Assembly: GCF_040581485.1 (NCBI RefSeq)
Contig: NC_090132.1
Location: 12,225,001-12,289,000, forward strand
Reading direction: 5' to 3'
DNA length: 64,000 nt
Origin: Linepithema humile
Taxonomy: Eukaryota; Arthropoda; Insecta; Hymenoptera; Formicidae
Below are positions 25,224 through 35,977 of the stretch, piece after piece. The translations under genes and the position numbers were made by a program. The notes below the pieces were generated by a model. That model was not told the DNA's origin. It saw only the letters and a list, made by a program, of their open reading frames with translations, and did not search any database. Numbering within the stretch: the first letter of the stretch is position 1; each line of letters opens with the position of its first letter.

Positions 25224-25621
25224 AGTAGTATAGAGTTTATTCTAAATATTATAATAAGTATTATAATAAGATATATTTATATCGTTTTTTTAAAATAAAG
25301 TTTCAATGTTCATAATGACAATTTTATTCATATCACATATATTCCTGAGAGGTTTCTGCAATGTTGCAACTGAAATCAAAGCGGACATTTTGATATTACA
25401 ACAACCTTTCCGAGATATTTCAGAAACATTTTGGATAACATTTCAGAAATATTTTTGGAAGGTTTCTTGACATGTTTCTGCAATGTTGCAAATGTAATCA
25501 ATGCGGACATTTTGACGTTGTTATAACCTTGCAGAGACTTTTTGCAACATAACTGAAACAATTTCAAGGTTTCCTTGTTATGTTACTGTAACATAACTAA
25601 AAGCTTTCAGTGCTATCAGGG

Positions 25622-26009
25622 AATTTTTGGCTGAACTACAACCAAGTTAAAAAATTAAAAAACACATAGAAAACATTAAAAAATTAATTTTTGCAAAAAT
25701 GCCAGTTTTAAAAAAATTCAATTTTTTCACCTTTTTTCCGAGATTCTTCCTTGTCGGAAAAGTCGAAAAATTGGAATTTTTATTTGATTATAGTTTATAG
25801 CCAAGAAAATGTTGTGAATATCTCCTTAAAATAAGTCAATCAGATTAAAATTGTACGAGTTATCATGGTAATAATTTTGGAAAATGTTTCGAGAAAAACG
25901 CGTTTATAGTTTTATTATACAAACAGTTTACATGTTAATAAAAATTTTTTTAAGTGTCTTACCTCTAATCTGCTATTCCGGCATACAAAGATCTTTCCTC
26001 GTCCATTAA
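25622..26009. other. flank between two transposons
   Basis: AT-rich, no frame; continues the sequence interrupted by the CACTA-like element. Confidence 0.4.
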
Positions 26010-26493
26010 GAGGATGCTGAAGTCATATTGTTACCGACCGAACTTCTAATTTTCTGGAAAGTATGGCATTTTTTATTGCTTTGATAGAATTACAAATCCT
26101 TTGGTGTAAGTAAAGTACACATGCTAATCTTTCGGTGGTTAGTAAAATTTAAACCAAAATTTAAAAAAATTTTTGAAAATTTACCAACAATGTCACCTCA
26201 AAAAATTATATCTTTTATATCAAAATTATACTGCTTCAATCTGCAAAACAAGAGTGTGTGCCGAAGAAGAGCGTATGAAACAATAATGGAAAACCAAAAA
26301 AATAGAGCTTAGAGACTTATTTTCAAAATGCCATACTTTTCCAGATTTATGCAAAGCATGCGTGCAATATAGAAGAATAAGGTAAAAAAGAGCTGTAGAT
26401 TAGTTCCGGAATTTTGGGATAGAGGCGCTATACAGTTCTCAGTGCTATCTGTCATATACAGAATCTTTTAGGTTAGTTATGTGTGTGTTAGTT

Positions 26494-26520
26494 GTGCGTG
26501 TGTGTGTGTGTGTGTTTGTG
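26494..26520. repeat. (GT)n microsatellite
   Basis: About 27 bp of mostly GT repeats. Confidence 0.85.
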
Positions 26521-26789
26521 TTATGTGCTACCAGGCTGAAAAAAATGGGTTGAAGGCACTCTGAAGGATAAAAAAGTGTATGTATTATACATAAATTTTG
26601 CAACATTTTTGCAAACATTTATATTATTTAGTTACATACATTCATATTCTAATTTCTGCAAAATACTTTTATTCATGTGCTTCATGTGTATATATTATGT
26701 ATATTATGTGCCATATTATGTGTCTATATTATGTATATTCACATCAAAGTATCTATGTAAAAAGTTAATATCATTTTGTATATTGTATA

Positions 26790-27610
26790 TATTTTTATAA
26801 TAAATGTATATGTCATATAACTTATTTATAAAGCATGAAATATAAAGGTATTTTTAGTTTCTTGTATGTATCATTTGTAAAAAAATCTTGATAAAAAAAA
26901 CATTAATTTTGTGACTTGCAATAATCTGTTTCAATATATGATATATTTCTTTTAAATACTTACAATTAGCCTTATTTTATGCCTTTACTTTGGTATCTAA
27001 AATACACATCAAAATATAAAATTAATTTCTAGTTCGGTAGAAAAAAAACATTGTAGTCTTACACCAGAGAGGAATGGTAAAATATCATGTATATGTAATA
27101 ACAAATAAATCACTTTTCCACTGACATTATACACAACTTTGCAGAAATAAATTTATTCTGTGAATTTTGAATGTGTAGTGCAGTTTAAAACACACAGTCA
27201 AAATATGTCTATATTTTTGAAATAATAGTTTTGATTTTTCATGAATCACAGTGGTTTTATAAAATGTTCAATTTTAACAGTTTTTATTGGACTGTACTTT
27301 AGACAATATTATATTTTGCCATTTCTCTCTGTTGTAAGACAAGAATGTTTTTTTTCTACTGTAATAGAAATACATTTTCGATTTTGATACGTATTTTAAA
27401 TACCAAGTTAATCACATAAAATAAGGCTAATTGTAAGTATTTAAAAGAAGCATATAATGAAACAGATTATTGCAAGTCGCAAAATTAATGTTGTTTCTTT
27501 TATCAAGATTTTTTTACAAATGATAGACACAAAAAAATAAAAATATCTTTATATTTCATGCTTTAGAAATAAAAAATATGGCATATATCATATACATTTA
27601 TTGTAAAAAA
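26790..27610. repeat. imperfect long palindrome
   Basis: 'tacttacaattagccttatt' near 26957 faces 'aataaggctaattgtaagta' near 27419, and similarity extends outward for over 150 bp per side. Near the centre 'accagagaggaatggtaaaatat' faces 'atattttgccatttctctct'. Many mismatches suggest an old fold-back. Confidence 0.75.
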
Positions 27611-27747
27611 AGTATACAAAATGATGTCAATTTTTTAGAAAGATATTTTGATATGAATATAGATAATATGGAGCATATAATATACATTAAATATATACAT
27701 AGAGCATATGACGTAATAAAAGTATCTTACAATAAAAATTAAGACAA

Positions 27748-28290
27748 GCCAGAGGCGGTTTCCTCGTCGACTGGCAATATAGAATAAGACAAGCCAGAGG
27801 CGGTTTTCTCGTGGACTGGCATTAGAAAATTCTTATTCTTGTCTTCAAGCCAGAGGCGGTTTTCTCGTGGACTGGCAATATGGAATAAGACAAGCCAGAG
27901 GCGGTTTTCTCGTGGACTGGCATTAGAAGAAAATTCTTATTCTTGTCTTCAAGCCAAAGGCGGCTTTCTCGTGGACTGGCAATATAGAATAAGACAAGCC
28001 AGAGGCGATCTAACGTCAACTAACAATTTTTAATAAATATAGTCAGAGGCGATCTAACGTCAGCTGACAGTTTAGAAGAAAGAGAGCTAAAGGCGATTTA
28101 TTCGTGAACTGGCAAATTGTAAGAAATATTGTCAGAGGCGATCTATCGTGAGCTGACAATTTTTAATAAATATTGTCACAGGCGATCTAACGTTAGCTAA
28201 CAGTTTAGAAAAAAGAGAGCTAAAGGCGATTTAAACGTGAACTAGCAGATTTTAAGAAATATTGTCATAGGCGATCTAACGTCAGCTGGC
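27748..28290. repeat. array of 12 hairpin units, 44-45 bp period
   Basis: Units of 27-28 nt start at 27748, 27793, 27849, 27894, 27953, 27998, 28042, 28086, 28131, 28175, 28219 and 28264. Most spacings are 44-45 bp; two are 56-59 because the spacer holds an extra 'attcttattcttgtctt' piece. Each unit has a conserved core (AGGCG, 6-8 variable bases, CGT) between five-base ends that usually pair. The ends change together: GCCAG/CTGGC in units 1-4, GTCAG/CTGAC in units 7 and 9, GCTA/TAGC in unit 11. Units 5, 6, 8, 10 and 12 pair imperfectly. Confidence 0.9.
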
Positions 28291-28452
28291 AGATTTGAAG
28301 AAATACGTATTTATTTTAGTTAGCAATTTACTGCACGTGTGGTCTGTTTATATTTTATCAGATAATTTATAAGGTCATTTAACCTTTTTTCTCGCAATTG
28401 AAATTCTATCGTATGGCTGAATGATGTACATACGAGACAAAATAGACTTATA

Positions 28453-28917
28453 CAAGGTGTCTAATAGATATAAGTTAGATATGATAAAATATTTTATTTA
28501 AAAAATGTATGTATAATACTATATATCTAATTGAAAAAATATGTTATATGCTTTTCCTATTTTTATTCTTATGTAATTAATACAAAATAAATAAATAAGT
28601 TAATTAATTATTGAATACATACATATACATATTAAATATAGTTATCTTTATTTTGTATTTTATATAACTGAAATGATATATACTTTTATTATTTCAGTCA
28701 TTATCATATAAAATACAAAATAAAGATAACTATTTATTGAATATATATGTATATGTATATAGTAATTAATTGATTAATTAGTTATTTAGTATTTACTACA
28801 TAAGGATAAAAATAAGAAAAGTATATGACGTTTTTCTTCAGTGATATATATAGTATTATATGTATATTTTTCATTTATTATTTTGTCATATTTAGTTTGT
28901 ATTTATTTGACACCTTG
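28453..28917. mobile_element. mariner-type MITE (CAAGGTGTC ends)
   Basis: CAAGGTGTC and GACACCTTG ends with TA on both sides. The interior is a near-complete AT-rich palindrome centred near 28690. 465 bp, non-coding. Confidence 0.8.
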
Positions 28918-29184
28918 TATACGCCTATGTTTTTTTGGACATTATATTGCAGCCTTGCGACGAAATTTCAGTCGAGGAGCAAGCATCGTTTGTTTACAAA
29001 CTTCCGATGACACACGTACACAGACCACACGTCAGTGTAGTGAGTCACCACTACAAACAAATGCGTACACATGGACCTACGCAGCATAGGTCCGTAGGCT
29101 GCGCCGATAATGTCATTTTATTTTTAGTACCATCGAAATGATGGCGCTTTCGCGTCGGAGTTTGCCCGTCACTTCAGCATCCTC

Positions 29185-29761
29185 TTAAAAAGTGATTATA
29201 ATATAATTATAGATTTGTCTTGTCTGCTTATAGATTTTGCAATTCTTGCCTCATCGGACGTCCAGCGTTCCAAGCGTTTTATGCGCTCTTGATTTCTTGC
29301 GTCCGCAAAATTCTTAACTTTTGCACCGATTTTGACTTATTTATCTTTTTTTTTACGTTCTAGCAAGTGTCGTCACATCTTTGCAAACTATACTTGTAAA
29401 CTACTTGTAAACAGACGACTATTATTAAAACAGACTGTTAGCTACACGCTTCAGCAGCAGACTGATTCCTTTTTGTTTGCTTCTAGAATATTCCTCCCGA
29501 ACTAACAATAAGTGTAACGGTCGATCGTGTATCTGCGTAACGCGCATGCGATTATCAACTTTCTAAACCAATTTGAGAACTCAAATCGCCTTTGAATAAA
29601 TAAAAATATATTCTAAATGGTTCGAAGCATTCAAAAATGAAAAAAAAATTGATTTTTTGAAGCCCAAAAGTGAGAATACCTTCTTAAACAGTTCCAGAAT
29701 TTTTTCCGCACCTGTATATCTTCTTCTTTACTATATACCAAAGTAATGAGAATTACTTTAC
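29185..29761. other. spacer before odorant-receptor exon
   Basis: Nothing recognised. It includes the intron side of the receptor exon below. Confidence 0.4.
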
Positions 29762-30055
29762 CTGAAGTCGCTCTCTCTGAATGTGACATATAATGAGATT
29801 TAGAATTGCATCGAAAACGCAAGCAGCCACAAATATAGTTTTCAATATCATAATACTATCATCTTGACAGTGATACATATACAACATTTCACCGATTAAT
29901 TGAAATATTAAATTGCTAAAAGTAAGGCACCATATAATATTTCGAACAATGTTATAAAATTTTCCAGAGATCGGTTTTGGCGAAGTACTAGAAATTACTC
30001 CTAATATCTCAAGAATTCGAAGCAACTGTTGTGGTTTCATACGGAAACGTGCCAT
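29762..30055 (-). CDS. odorant receptor, first exon (fragment)
   Basis: About 98 residues from 'MARFRMKPQQLLRILEILGV' to 'ICHIQRERLQ', ending at a CAG/GTAAAG donor. Ant odorant receptors (7tm_6) start in this way: a short basic N-terminus, a Leu-rich helix, a Pro/Ser patch, then the first two membrane segments ('IIWCLTFSNLIFQLIGEMLY' and 'TIFVAACVFDAILNLIICHI'). The upstream in-frame extension to 30100 is probably not translated; the ATG at 30055 fits the family better. No later exon was recognised downstream on the minus strand before the TE at 29184. It is a partial or decayed gene. The receptor's ligand cannot be inferred. Confidence 0.7.
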
Positions 30056-31097
30056 TTTTGCATGTACTAGTCTGGAATATAATCTATAATATACACTCAC
30101 AGTATTAAATTTTTAATATACTTTACTTCTCGTGAAGTGCTCTACTTATCTTAAAGTGAAGTTAGAGAAAATGATGAATTAAAGATCATTATAAGTTATC
30201 AATAATAGATACATAAATAAGAATTTATAAAGCAGTTATAAAACATTTAGATTAATAAAGCAATTAGCGTTGTTTTCCATGAAGATACTTAATGCAAATT
30301 ATAGCTTATCAAGAAATGAATTATTTTATTATTTGCAATGTATAATAAAACCCATAGAAGATTGTATTTTTCATATCGCTACTTTTATTACTGTTAATAT
30401 GTAGTTAACATTAGTTTTGATGATGTACTGAAGAACACTACTAATATTTCAGGAATTCGAAATGACTATTGTAGTTACATAAAAATATATAATTCTTTTA
30501 TATAATTAACGTTTGAATATAATCGATGTGCTTTGCTTTTTCTTTCAGAATTCCATTAAATATTCAATATGCCATAAAATATAGAATAAATTTAAGTTTA
30601 TTATAAGTATTATCCGTATGAGATATAAGAATATTAAGCATATGAGGATATTAAGTCTAAATTACAGTTAATTAAAAAATGGGTTATTTTATCATTTTTA
30701 AAACATAGTAGAGTCATAAACTGTTTTACGATGGTATTTTCTCTAATCGCTGTCTAAATTGTTATTGATCTCCGATTAAGATAATTCCATGTCTAGTAAT
30801 CAATAATCTTTAATACTACACTGTATAAAGAATATACATGTATATGCGTGAAATTAATAAAGTTAATCTCAAAAATGAACTGGTTTTAGTTCTCGGAGAG
30901 GTTGAGGAAGAACCAAAATTTAATTTTGAATGTGGTAAGGATAGACTACACATGTTATTAAATGTGAATTAATCTTACTACATCACTTTTAAAAAATGTT
31001 TATTTTGTAAAATAAGTGTCACAATTAAACATTAAAAAGCTGTATCTTTTATACATATCCTACAGAATCTAAATTAAATTATGTCGCAACTTTATTA
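30056..31097. other. intergenic with a decayed odorant-receptor exon copy
   Basis: At about 30430-30480 the minus strand repeats part of the neighbouring receptor exon ('gtagttacat', 'atttcaggaattcgaa') with many differences, so it is an old duplicate. The rest is AT-rich with no frame. Confidence 0.45.
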
Positions 31098-31885
31098 TTA
31101 GGTAGTAAATTTAGTTTCCGCGGCTCACATTTAGATGACGTTAGTTGTACGTGTAATTTACTTTGACATCTGAAACTGGCTGCATTTTAGAGGTTAGACA
31201 TTTATCAATAAAATTCAGTGCAAAAAGATTTATTTAAGCAAACAGTGCCATTTTTTTCTTTTGATTAAACATGGAACGTGATAAGTTGTTTTTTCGACAT
31301 GTGCTGCTTCATTACTTTGGTTTGAAAAAAACTGCAGCTACAGCTCATAAATTGCTTGTCAAAGCTTATGGCAATTGTGCTCCATCGGAAAGAACATGCC
31401 AAGAATGGTTTCAGCGATTTAAAAGTGGTGATTATGATGTGAATGATAAACAACGCTCAGATCAACCGAAAAAGTTTGAAGACACCGAATTGCAAGCATT
31501 ATTGGACGAAAACTCAACTCAAACGCTCCAAGAATTGTCTGCAGCATTAAATGTTACTCCGATGGCTGTTTCCAAACGTCTACATGCAATGAGAAAGATT
31601 CAAAAGAAAGGAAAATGGGTACCACACGAATTAACCGAAAATGCCATTACAAATCGCTTAAACATCTCTATTCCTCTGCTCTCCAGGCAGAAAAAAAAAA
31701 CAGTTTTTTGTGGCGCATTGTGACTGGCGATGAAAAGTGGATCTATTTTGACAATTCCAAACACAAAAGGTCATGGGTGGACCCCGGTCAACCATCGACA
31801 TCCACACCAAAGCGAAATATCCATGGCCACAAAGCAATGCTCTGCATTTGGTGGGATATGCAAGGCGTCGTTTACTACCCAGTAG
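31098..31885 (+). mobile_element. mariner element, 5' part, truncated
   Basis: Starts next to TA with TTAGGTAGTAAATTTAGTTT, a recognisable relative of the mariner terminal repeat family found with Hsmar1/mellifera-type elements. It contains the transposase described below and breaks off in mid-coding at about 31880, where unrelated repetitive sequence begins. The 3' terminal repeat is missing. Confidence 0.8.
31271..31885 (+). pseudogene. mariner transposase, frameshifted and truncated
   Basis: The N-terminal half has the paired helix-turn-helix DNA-binding region of mariner transposases ('LHYFGLKKTAATAHKLLV', 'ERTCQEWFQRFKSGDYDV', 'LSAALNVTPMAVSKRLHAM'). A one-base change in a ten-A run at about 31689 moves the frame. 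The catalytic domain then starts with 'WRIVTGDEKWIYFDN' (first Asp) and reaches 'WWDMQGVVYY' (second Asp). The third catalytic Asp and C-terminus are gone. ATG at 31271 is preceded by an untranslated leader of normal length for mariner. Non-functional as it stands. Confidence 0.88.
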
Positions 31886-32260
31886 ACATTCGATATTCTA
31901 TGTATATACATGAAATATTCATAATGTGAAAAAAATGTACTGTATATACTATGTACATACATATGATATACGCTGATTTAGATACATTTGTGAATATACA
32001 AAAGATATCTTATAGATATACATAGAATGTATATTCAAACGAGATCGCTGCCTATACATACATAGAATATACCTCGTGTACATTTCATGTATATACATGT
32101 AACGTACATTCATACAATATATGTTGAGGTAGATACATTTATGGATATACATAGGATATCGTATGGATATACATAGAATGTATATTCGAACGAGATCGCT
32201 GCCTGTATAAACATAGAATATACCTCGTGTACATTCTATATATATACATGTAACCAAGGT
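31886..32260. repeat. tandem repeat, 151-bp period, ~2.4 copies
   Basis: 'cgagatcgctgcct' recurs at 32040 and 32191 with matching flanks ('tacatagaatgtatattc' before, 'acatagaatatacctcgtgt' after). AT-rich and rich in 'tatacat' motifs. It may be an AT-rich satellite-like or terminal part of another element. Confidence 0.75.
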
Positions 32261-32302
32261 TGGGAAAGTTACTTTATAAAAGTAACTCGTTATTGTTACC
32301 GT

Positions 32303-32833
32303 TGTCGTGTGTCGAAAGACCACAACGTAATAATTATAGGTTAATTAGGCAATAACATTTAGAAGGCCATTAATCGAGGCCACTTCTCGAGAATCCTGTG
32401 ACAAAAGTTATTTAATTATTAAACAATTAGGCGCTGACGCGAGTACTCGTTCTTAGAAGCCCGAGTGTCACTTGCGTCTAAAGTAGGTTAAACAGATCAG
32501 CATTTTGGTAACACAATGGATCGATATAGTTCAAGTCTCATTGTGTTTCGAATACTGATCCGTATAAATTAAGGCGGTACACAAGGCGCCGCTGGGTTTT
32601 TATCAGCAAAGTTCCGGACGAAGCACGACACGTCGCGTACACGCGTAACCACGGTAGTACGGTCGCCGAATAAGTGAGGTGACAAGTGTAATAAGAAGAT
32701 ACCAAATAAAAGTTATTCTATCTATTCAGAAGTGCTTAATTACTCTAAACTCTCCGAGCCAAAGCCCCCTTGACCAGCACGGCGATTCCCGAATCTATAC
32801 GCAGCGCCTACCGCTACCGAAGTAGGCGCAACA
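32303..32833 (+). repeat. 5' LTR of a Gypsy-like element
   Basis: Starts TGTCGTGTGTCGAAAG, ends GGCGCAACA, and is followed after three bases by a primer-binding site starting TGGTGGCAGCGGTGGGATT. That sequence is complementary to a tRNA-Leu 3' end as I recall it. The boundaries are inferred from TG/CA ends and the primer site; no 3' LTR is present for comparison. Confidence 0.6.
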
Positions 32834-33274
32834 AATTGGTGGCAGCGGTGGGATTCGCCATCTTTACCATTTACCTGGATGTTCTGAATACCCTGATGAC
32901 CTGGGCACGGCTGCAGCTGGACCAAGAAGCCTAACTCGAAGAATTAGAAGCACGGGTGCCAGAGCTAAAAACAACGCAAAACGAAAGTTAAAGTGTTGAA
33001 ACTGGTGACCAAGAAAGTGACAAGGCCGAAGCAACCCGCAGCAGCAAGCAGCAGAGGGACAGCGTGAGCCTAGCAGAATGCCGCAGGAGCTGAATCAGCG
33101 CAACCTGAGCAGAGCGGCCTTATCGCAGAGACGAACCGCGACCTGCCTCAACAGCCGACAGTTGGACGCAGAAGACAGCCCGACGCAACGGCACGAGCAG
33201 CGATTCAACATGCGAGCGATAATAATTCTGTAAGTTACTGACAAAAATTGTACACTAAAAGTTAAGCGGCGTTA

Positions 33275-34603
33275 ATGTCCGAAGAACGCGATAACCCCAA
33301 CGTGCAACTTAATCGATCCTGGCTATTCAGCAGCCAGGGCCAACGAGCAATAAGCGCACTTATAAACCCGAGTCAGGGAACACAGCGTGCGACACGCGGA
33401 AATCGCGAACTCAAAACACAGAGTTCTAGTACCGAAAACGCGAGCGAGAATCCGGAAGTCCACGAGAATATAGAAATAAATCGACACTACTCTTTCGGGG
33501 AAATAGATACTAGTCTAATACCCGAAAGCGAGGATAGGGAAACGCGTCGAAACAGACAAATAGGCAGTAGAACACCGAGTCGCGCGTCAGCAAATAGCGA
33601 GTCCGAACTGACCTCATACGATAGCAGTATATTCGATCCGCGCGAGATAAGATACGGGAGCACGATGGCCCAAGCACCGCGCAACATAACTGCCAGCGCG
33701 ATAGACGAAGATATAGAATCGTTACGCGAACAACTAAGTAACGAAGGCGAAGAGACCGTAATAGAGGCCGGAACGCATAGAAATCGCGAAACTGAGCAGA
33801 TAGAAATAATGGTCGAATTTATGAGCGACATGCGAGTTCAACTACAAGAGATACAGGAACACTTCCACACGCAAATACTACGCTTACAAGAGCAGTTCGT
33901 CGATCTACAAGAACAGCAACGCGATATAAGAAACACGATCCGACCAGTCGCGTTCGGGCCTGATAATAGGGCACAGGTTTCACCACGACGTGTAACAGAG
34001 ACGAACGTGACATACGGACGTGGCCCATCCGATATACGGAGTAGGTCCCTACCCGCGACCAGCTACATGCAATTAAAAGAGGCGCGGAGTATAATACCGG
34101 AAATTGACGGTACTTCGCAGCACAAAATTCAAGAATTTTTAAGCGCAAGCACATATGCAATGGAAAGCATAAATCCTACAGAAAAGTCACAGTTACTCAA
34201 GGCCATATTGTGCACTAAACTAAAGGGAAAGGTCATGCTCGATTTCCAGACGCGAAACATACAAACGTTCGCAGAACTGAAGCAAGAACTCGAGGTATGC
34301 TATACGACCCGTAAAAGCATTGCTCACCTGCAGTTAGAGTTTAACACACTCAAGCAAAAGCAGGGGGAGGGCGCTCAAGCATATGGCCTGCGAGTGGATC
34401 AGCTCGCAATGAAACTCTATGAGTCAAAGATTGAAGGCAAGGGACACACCGTGGCCGAAAAGAACACGATTAAGGGAACAACATAAGGCCAGGCCCTGCA
34501 AAATTTTCAATTAGGATTGCGGGAGGACATAAAAATAATAGTCCGATCGCGGAACTACAGCAATCTGCAAGAGGCGATAGCAGTGGGGGTGACACCCGTT
34601 TAG
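33275..34603 (+). pseudogene. Gypsy-like gag, interrupted and truncated
   Basis: An ATG-initiated frame of 403 codons encodes a retroviral-like capsid protein: a charged N-terminal region with coiled-coil potential ('MRVQLQEIQEHFHTQILRLQ'), then 'IIPEIDGTSQHKIQEFLSAS', 'LKGKVMLDFQTRNIQTFAEL' and 'LQLEFNTLKQKQGEGAQAYG'. A TAA at 34484 is in frame: after it the same frame goes on with 'QALQNFQLGLREDIKIIVRS' for 37 codons to a TAG. It then meets a minisatellite. No zinc knuckle, protease, reverse transcriptase or integrase follows. Gypsy-type is inferred from the capsid motifs and primer site; the second gag at 50293 belongs to a related element. Confidence 0.7.
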
Positions 34604-34948
34604 ACACGTAACGATTGGACACCGCACGATTGGACACGTAATATTGGACACGGAACGATTGGACACCGCACGATTGAAAACCGCACGATTGGACACCGCA
34701 CGATTGGACACCGCACGATTGGAAGCGCACACTGCATGATTGGACACTGCACGATTGGACACTGCATGATTGGACACCGCATGATTAGACACCGTACAAT
34801 TGGAAACGCATACTGCACGATTGGACACCGCACGATTGGAAACGCATACTGCACGATTGGAAACCGCACGATTGGAAACCGCACGATTTGAAACCGCACG
34901 ATTGGACACCGCACAATTGGACACCGCACGATTGGAGACCGCACGATT
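34597..34948. repeat. 15-bp minisatellite (CGATTGGACACCGCA)
   Basis: About 23 copies of CGATTGGACACCGCA with variants ('gaaaccgca', 'gaaacgcatactgca'), starting where the gag frame ends. Because the period is 15, three frames per strand stay open as repetitive peptides; none is likely coding. Confidence 0.93.
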
Positions 34949-35849
34949 GCTTGTGGCTAATGCTAAGGACCATTATACATGAAAAAGTTTTAGTTGTATT
35001 CGTAAGTCTGTAGGCAAATTAACTACTAATCAAAATTAAACATTTTCACAACATTTTCATAAGAATATTTGATAATAATTGATTCGTTTGCATGGGATAT
35101 CCGACTGTGATATACGATGCATTGTAAAACAGGCCTTAACGTCCTAATGACTACGACTAAAATTTTTTACATACATTGATCTTTATGGGTCATTTTGCAT
35201 AAGTATACTTTTAACCGTGATAAGTTGCTTATTTGAGTAATTTCAAATAATTTTTTTTTTACACATAAGGTATATCACTGTTATTTATAAGTGTTATTTA
35301 CTAAAATTAAATAATGATCCAAGATTACAAATTAGCGATATTTTGTGTTCCAATTGTTAATTACTCTCTTTTACTTTCAATAGTACAACTAATTACCACA
35401 TTACTGCTACAAATTATATATCACTGTGTCAACGTAATAACAGTGCTGTAAGAAATATGTATTTATAGTCTAAAATAATTATTTTTAATCTCTACATTAG
35501 TTGATTAATAAACTTTAATAAAATATACATGCTAATACAACATTTTTAATCAAATTATAACCTGTACATGAAATTCTGCTTTTGAACATAATGCTTTTAA
35601 TTTAGATTATTAAATATCAAATTCATTTATCACATCTAAAATTAATCACATTTAAAAAAGTTAAGAGCGACATATCCTTGCATCTGTAGTAATTACAATT
35701 TATATTTTTAACTGATCAAATATCAAGAGAGAATCTATTGACAAGGTATGAAATTCTATTAAGTAAGAGTTCTTCATTATTGTCTCTGTTTTTAAGAATT
35801 TTATGGAATGTTATGGAATTATCTGCTGTTTTTAACAATATGGTATTCC
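34949..35849. other. AT-rich, nothing recognised
   Basis: No frame, hairpin or repeat that could be supported. Confidence 0.4.
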
Positions 35850-35977
35850 ACCCGGACCACCCGCTCCAGAAATTGCTCCCAAGAGCGGACGGCCCGAGCC
35901 CGGGCCCGCTGTCTCATACAGTCGACCGCGCCGGGAGGGATATCCCCCTCCCTGCGGAGCTCCCTAAGGCCATTTAA
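35850..35977 (-). pseudogene. possible LINE ORF2 scrap
   Basis: A 128-bp GC-rich island in AT-rich DNA. The minus strand reads 'LRREGDIPPGAVDCMRQRAR' and 'VRSWEQFLERVV', which recalls the region between reverse transcriptase and zinc knuckle in R1-like LINEs. Too short for a firm call. Confidence 0.25.

Larger units (their letters stand above)
18778..25621 (+). mobile_element. CACTA/CMC-like DNA transposon, 6.8 kb
   Basis: Perfect 12-bp terminal inverted repeats, CCCTGATAGCAC at the left and GTGCTATCAGGG at the right. Both ends carry subterminal repeats of motifs such as 'gtttctgcaatgttgcaa', 'aggtttct' and 'gagatatt', the usual architecture of CACTA-type elements. Inside, on the same strand, are a decayed Tnp2-like transposase and a spliced DUF4806-type gene. 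A MITE and a TTAA element are nested within. The TIR does not start with canonical CACTA and only AA is shared at the flanks, so the superfamily rests on the transposase and general structure. Confidence 0.75.
26010..29184. mobile_element. TTAA-flanked element, 3.2 kb, non-coding
   Basis: GAGGATGCTGAAGT at the left and ACTTCAGCATCCTC at the right are perfect 14-bp inverted ends, each next to TTAA. The interior holds a small inverted repeat ('agtatggcatttttt' near 26058 facing 'aaatgccatactttt' near 26326), a long imperfect palindrome (about 26790-27610), a 12-unit hairpin array and a mariner-type MITE. No transposase frame is recognised. The spacing is large for TIRs of this length; chance pairing is unlikely given the TTAA on both sides. 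Confidence 0.65.

Noticed and set aside
27748..28290. CRISPR array
   Set aside because: The repeat and spacer lengths look superficially similar, but spacers are related to each other, repeats diverge in a paired manner, no cas genes exist, and the context is an insect TE.
34511..34982. Repetitive frames such as VSNRAVSNRAV
   Set aside because: They arise because the 15-bp minisatellite keeps every frame open; no start context, domain or splice signal.
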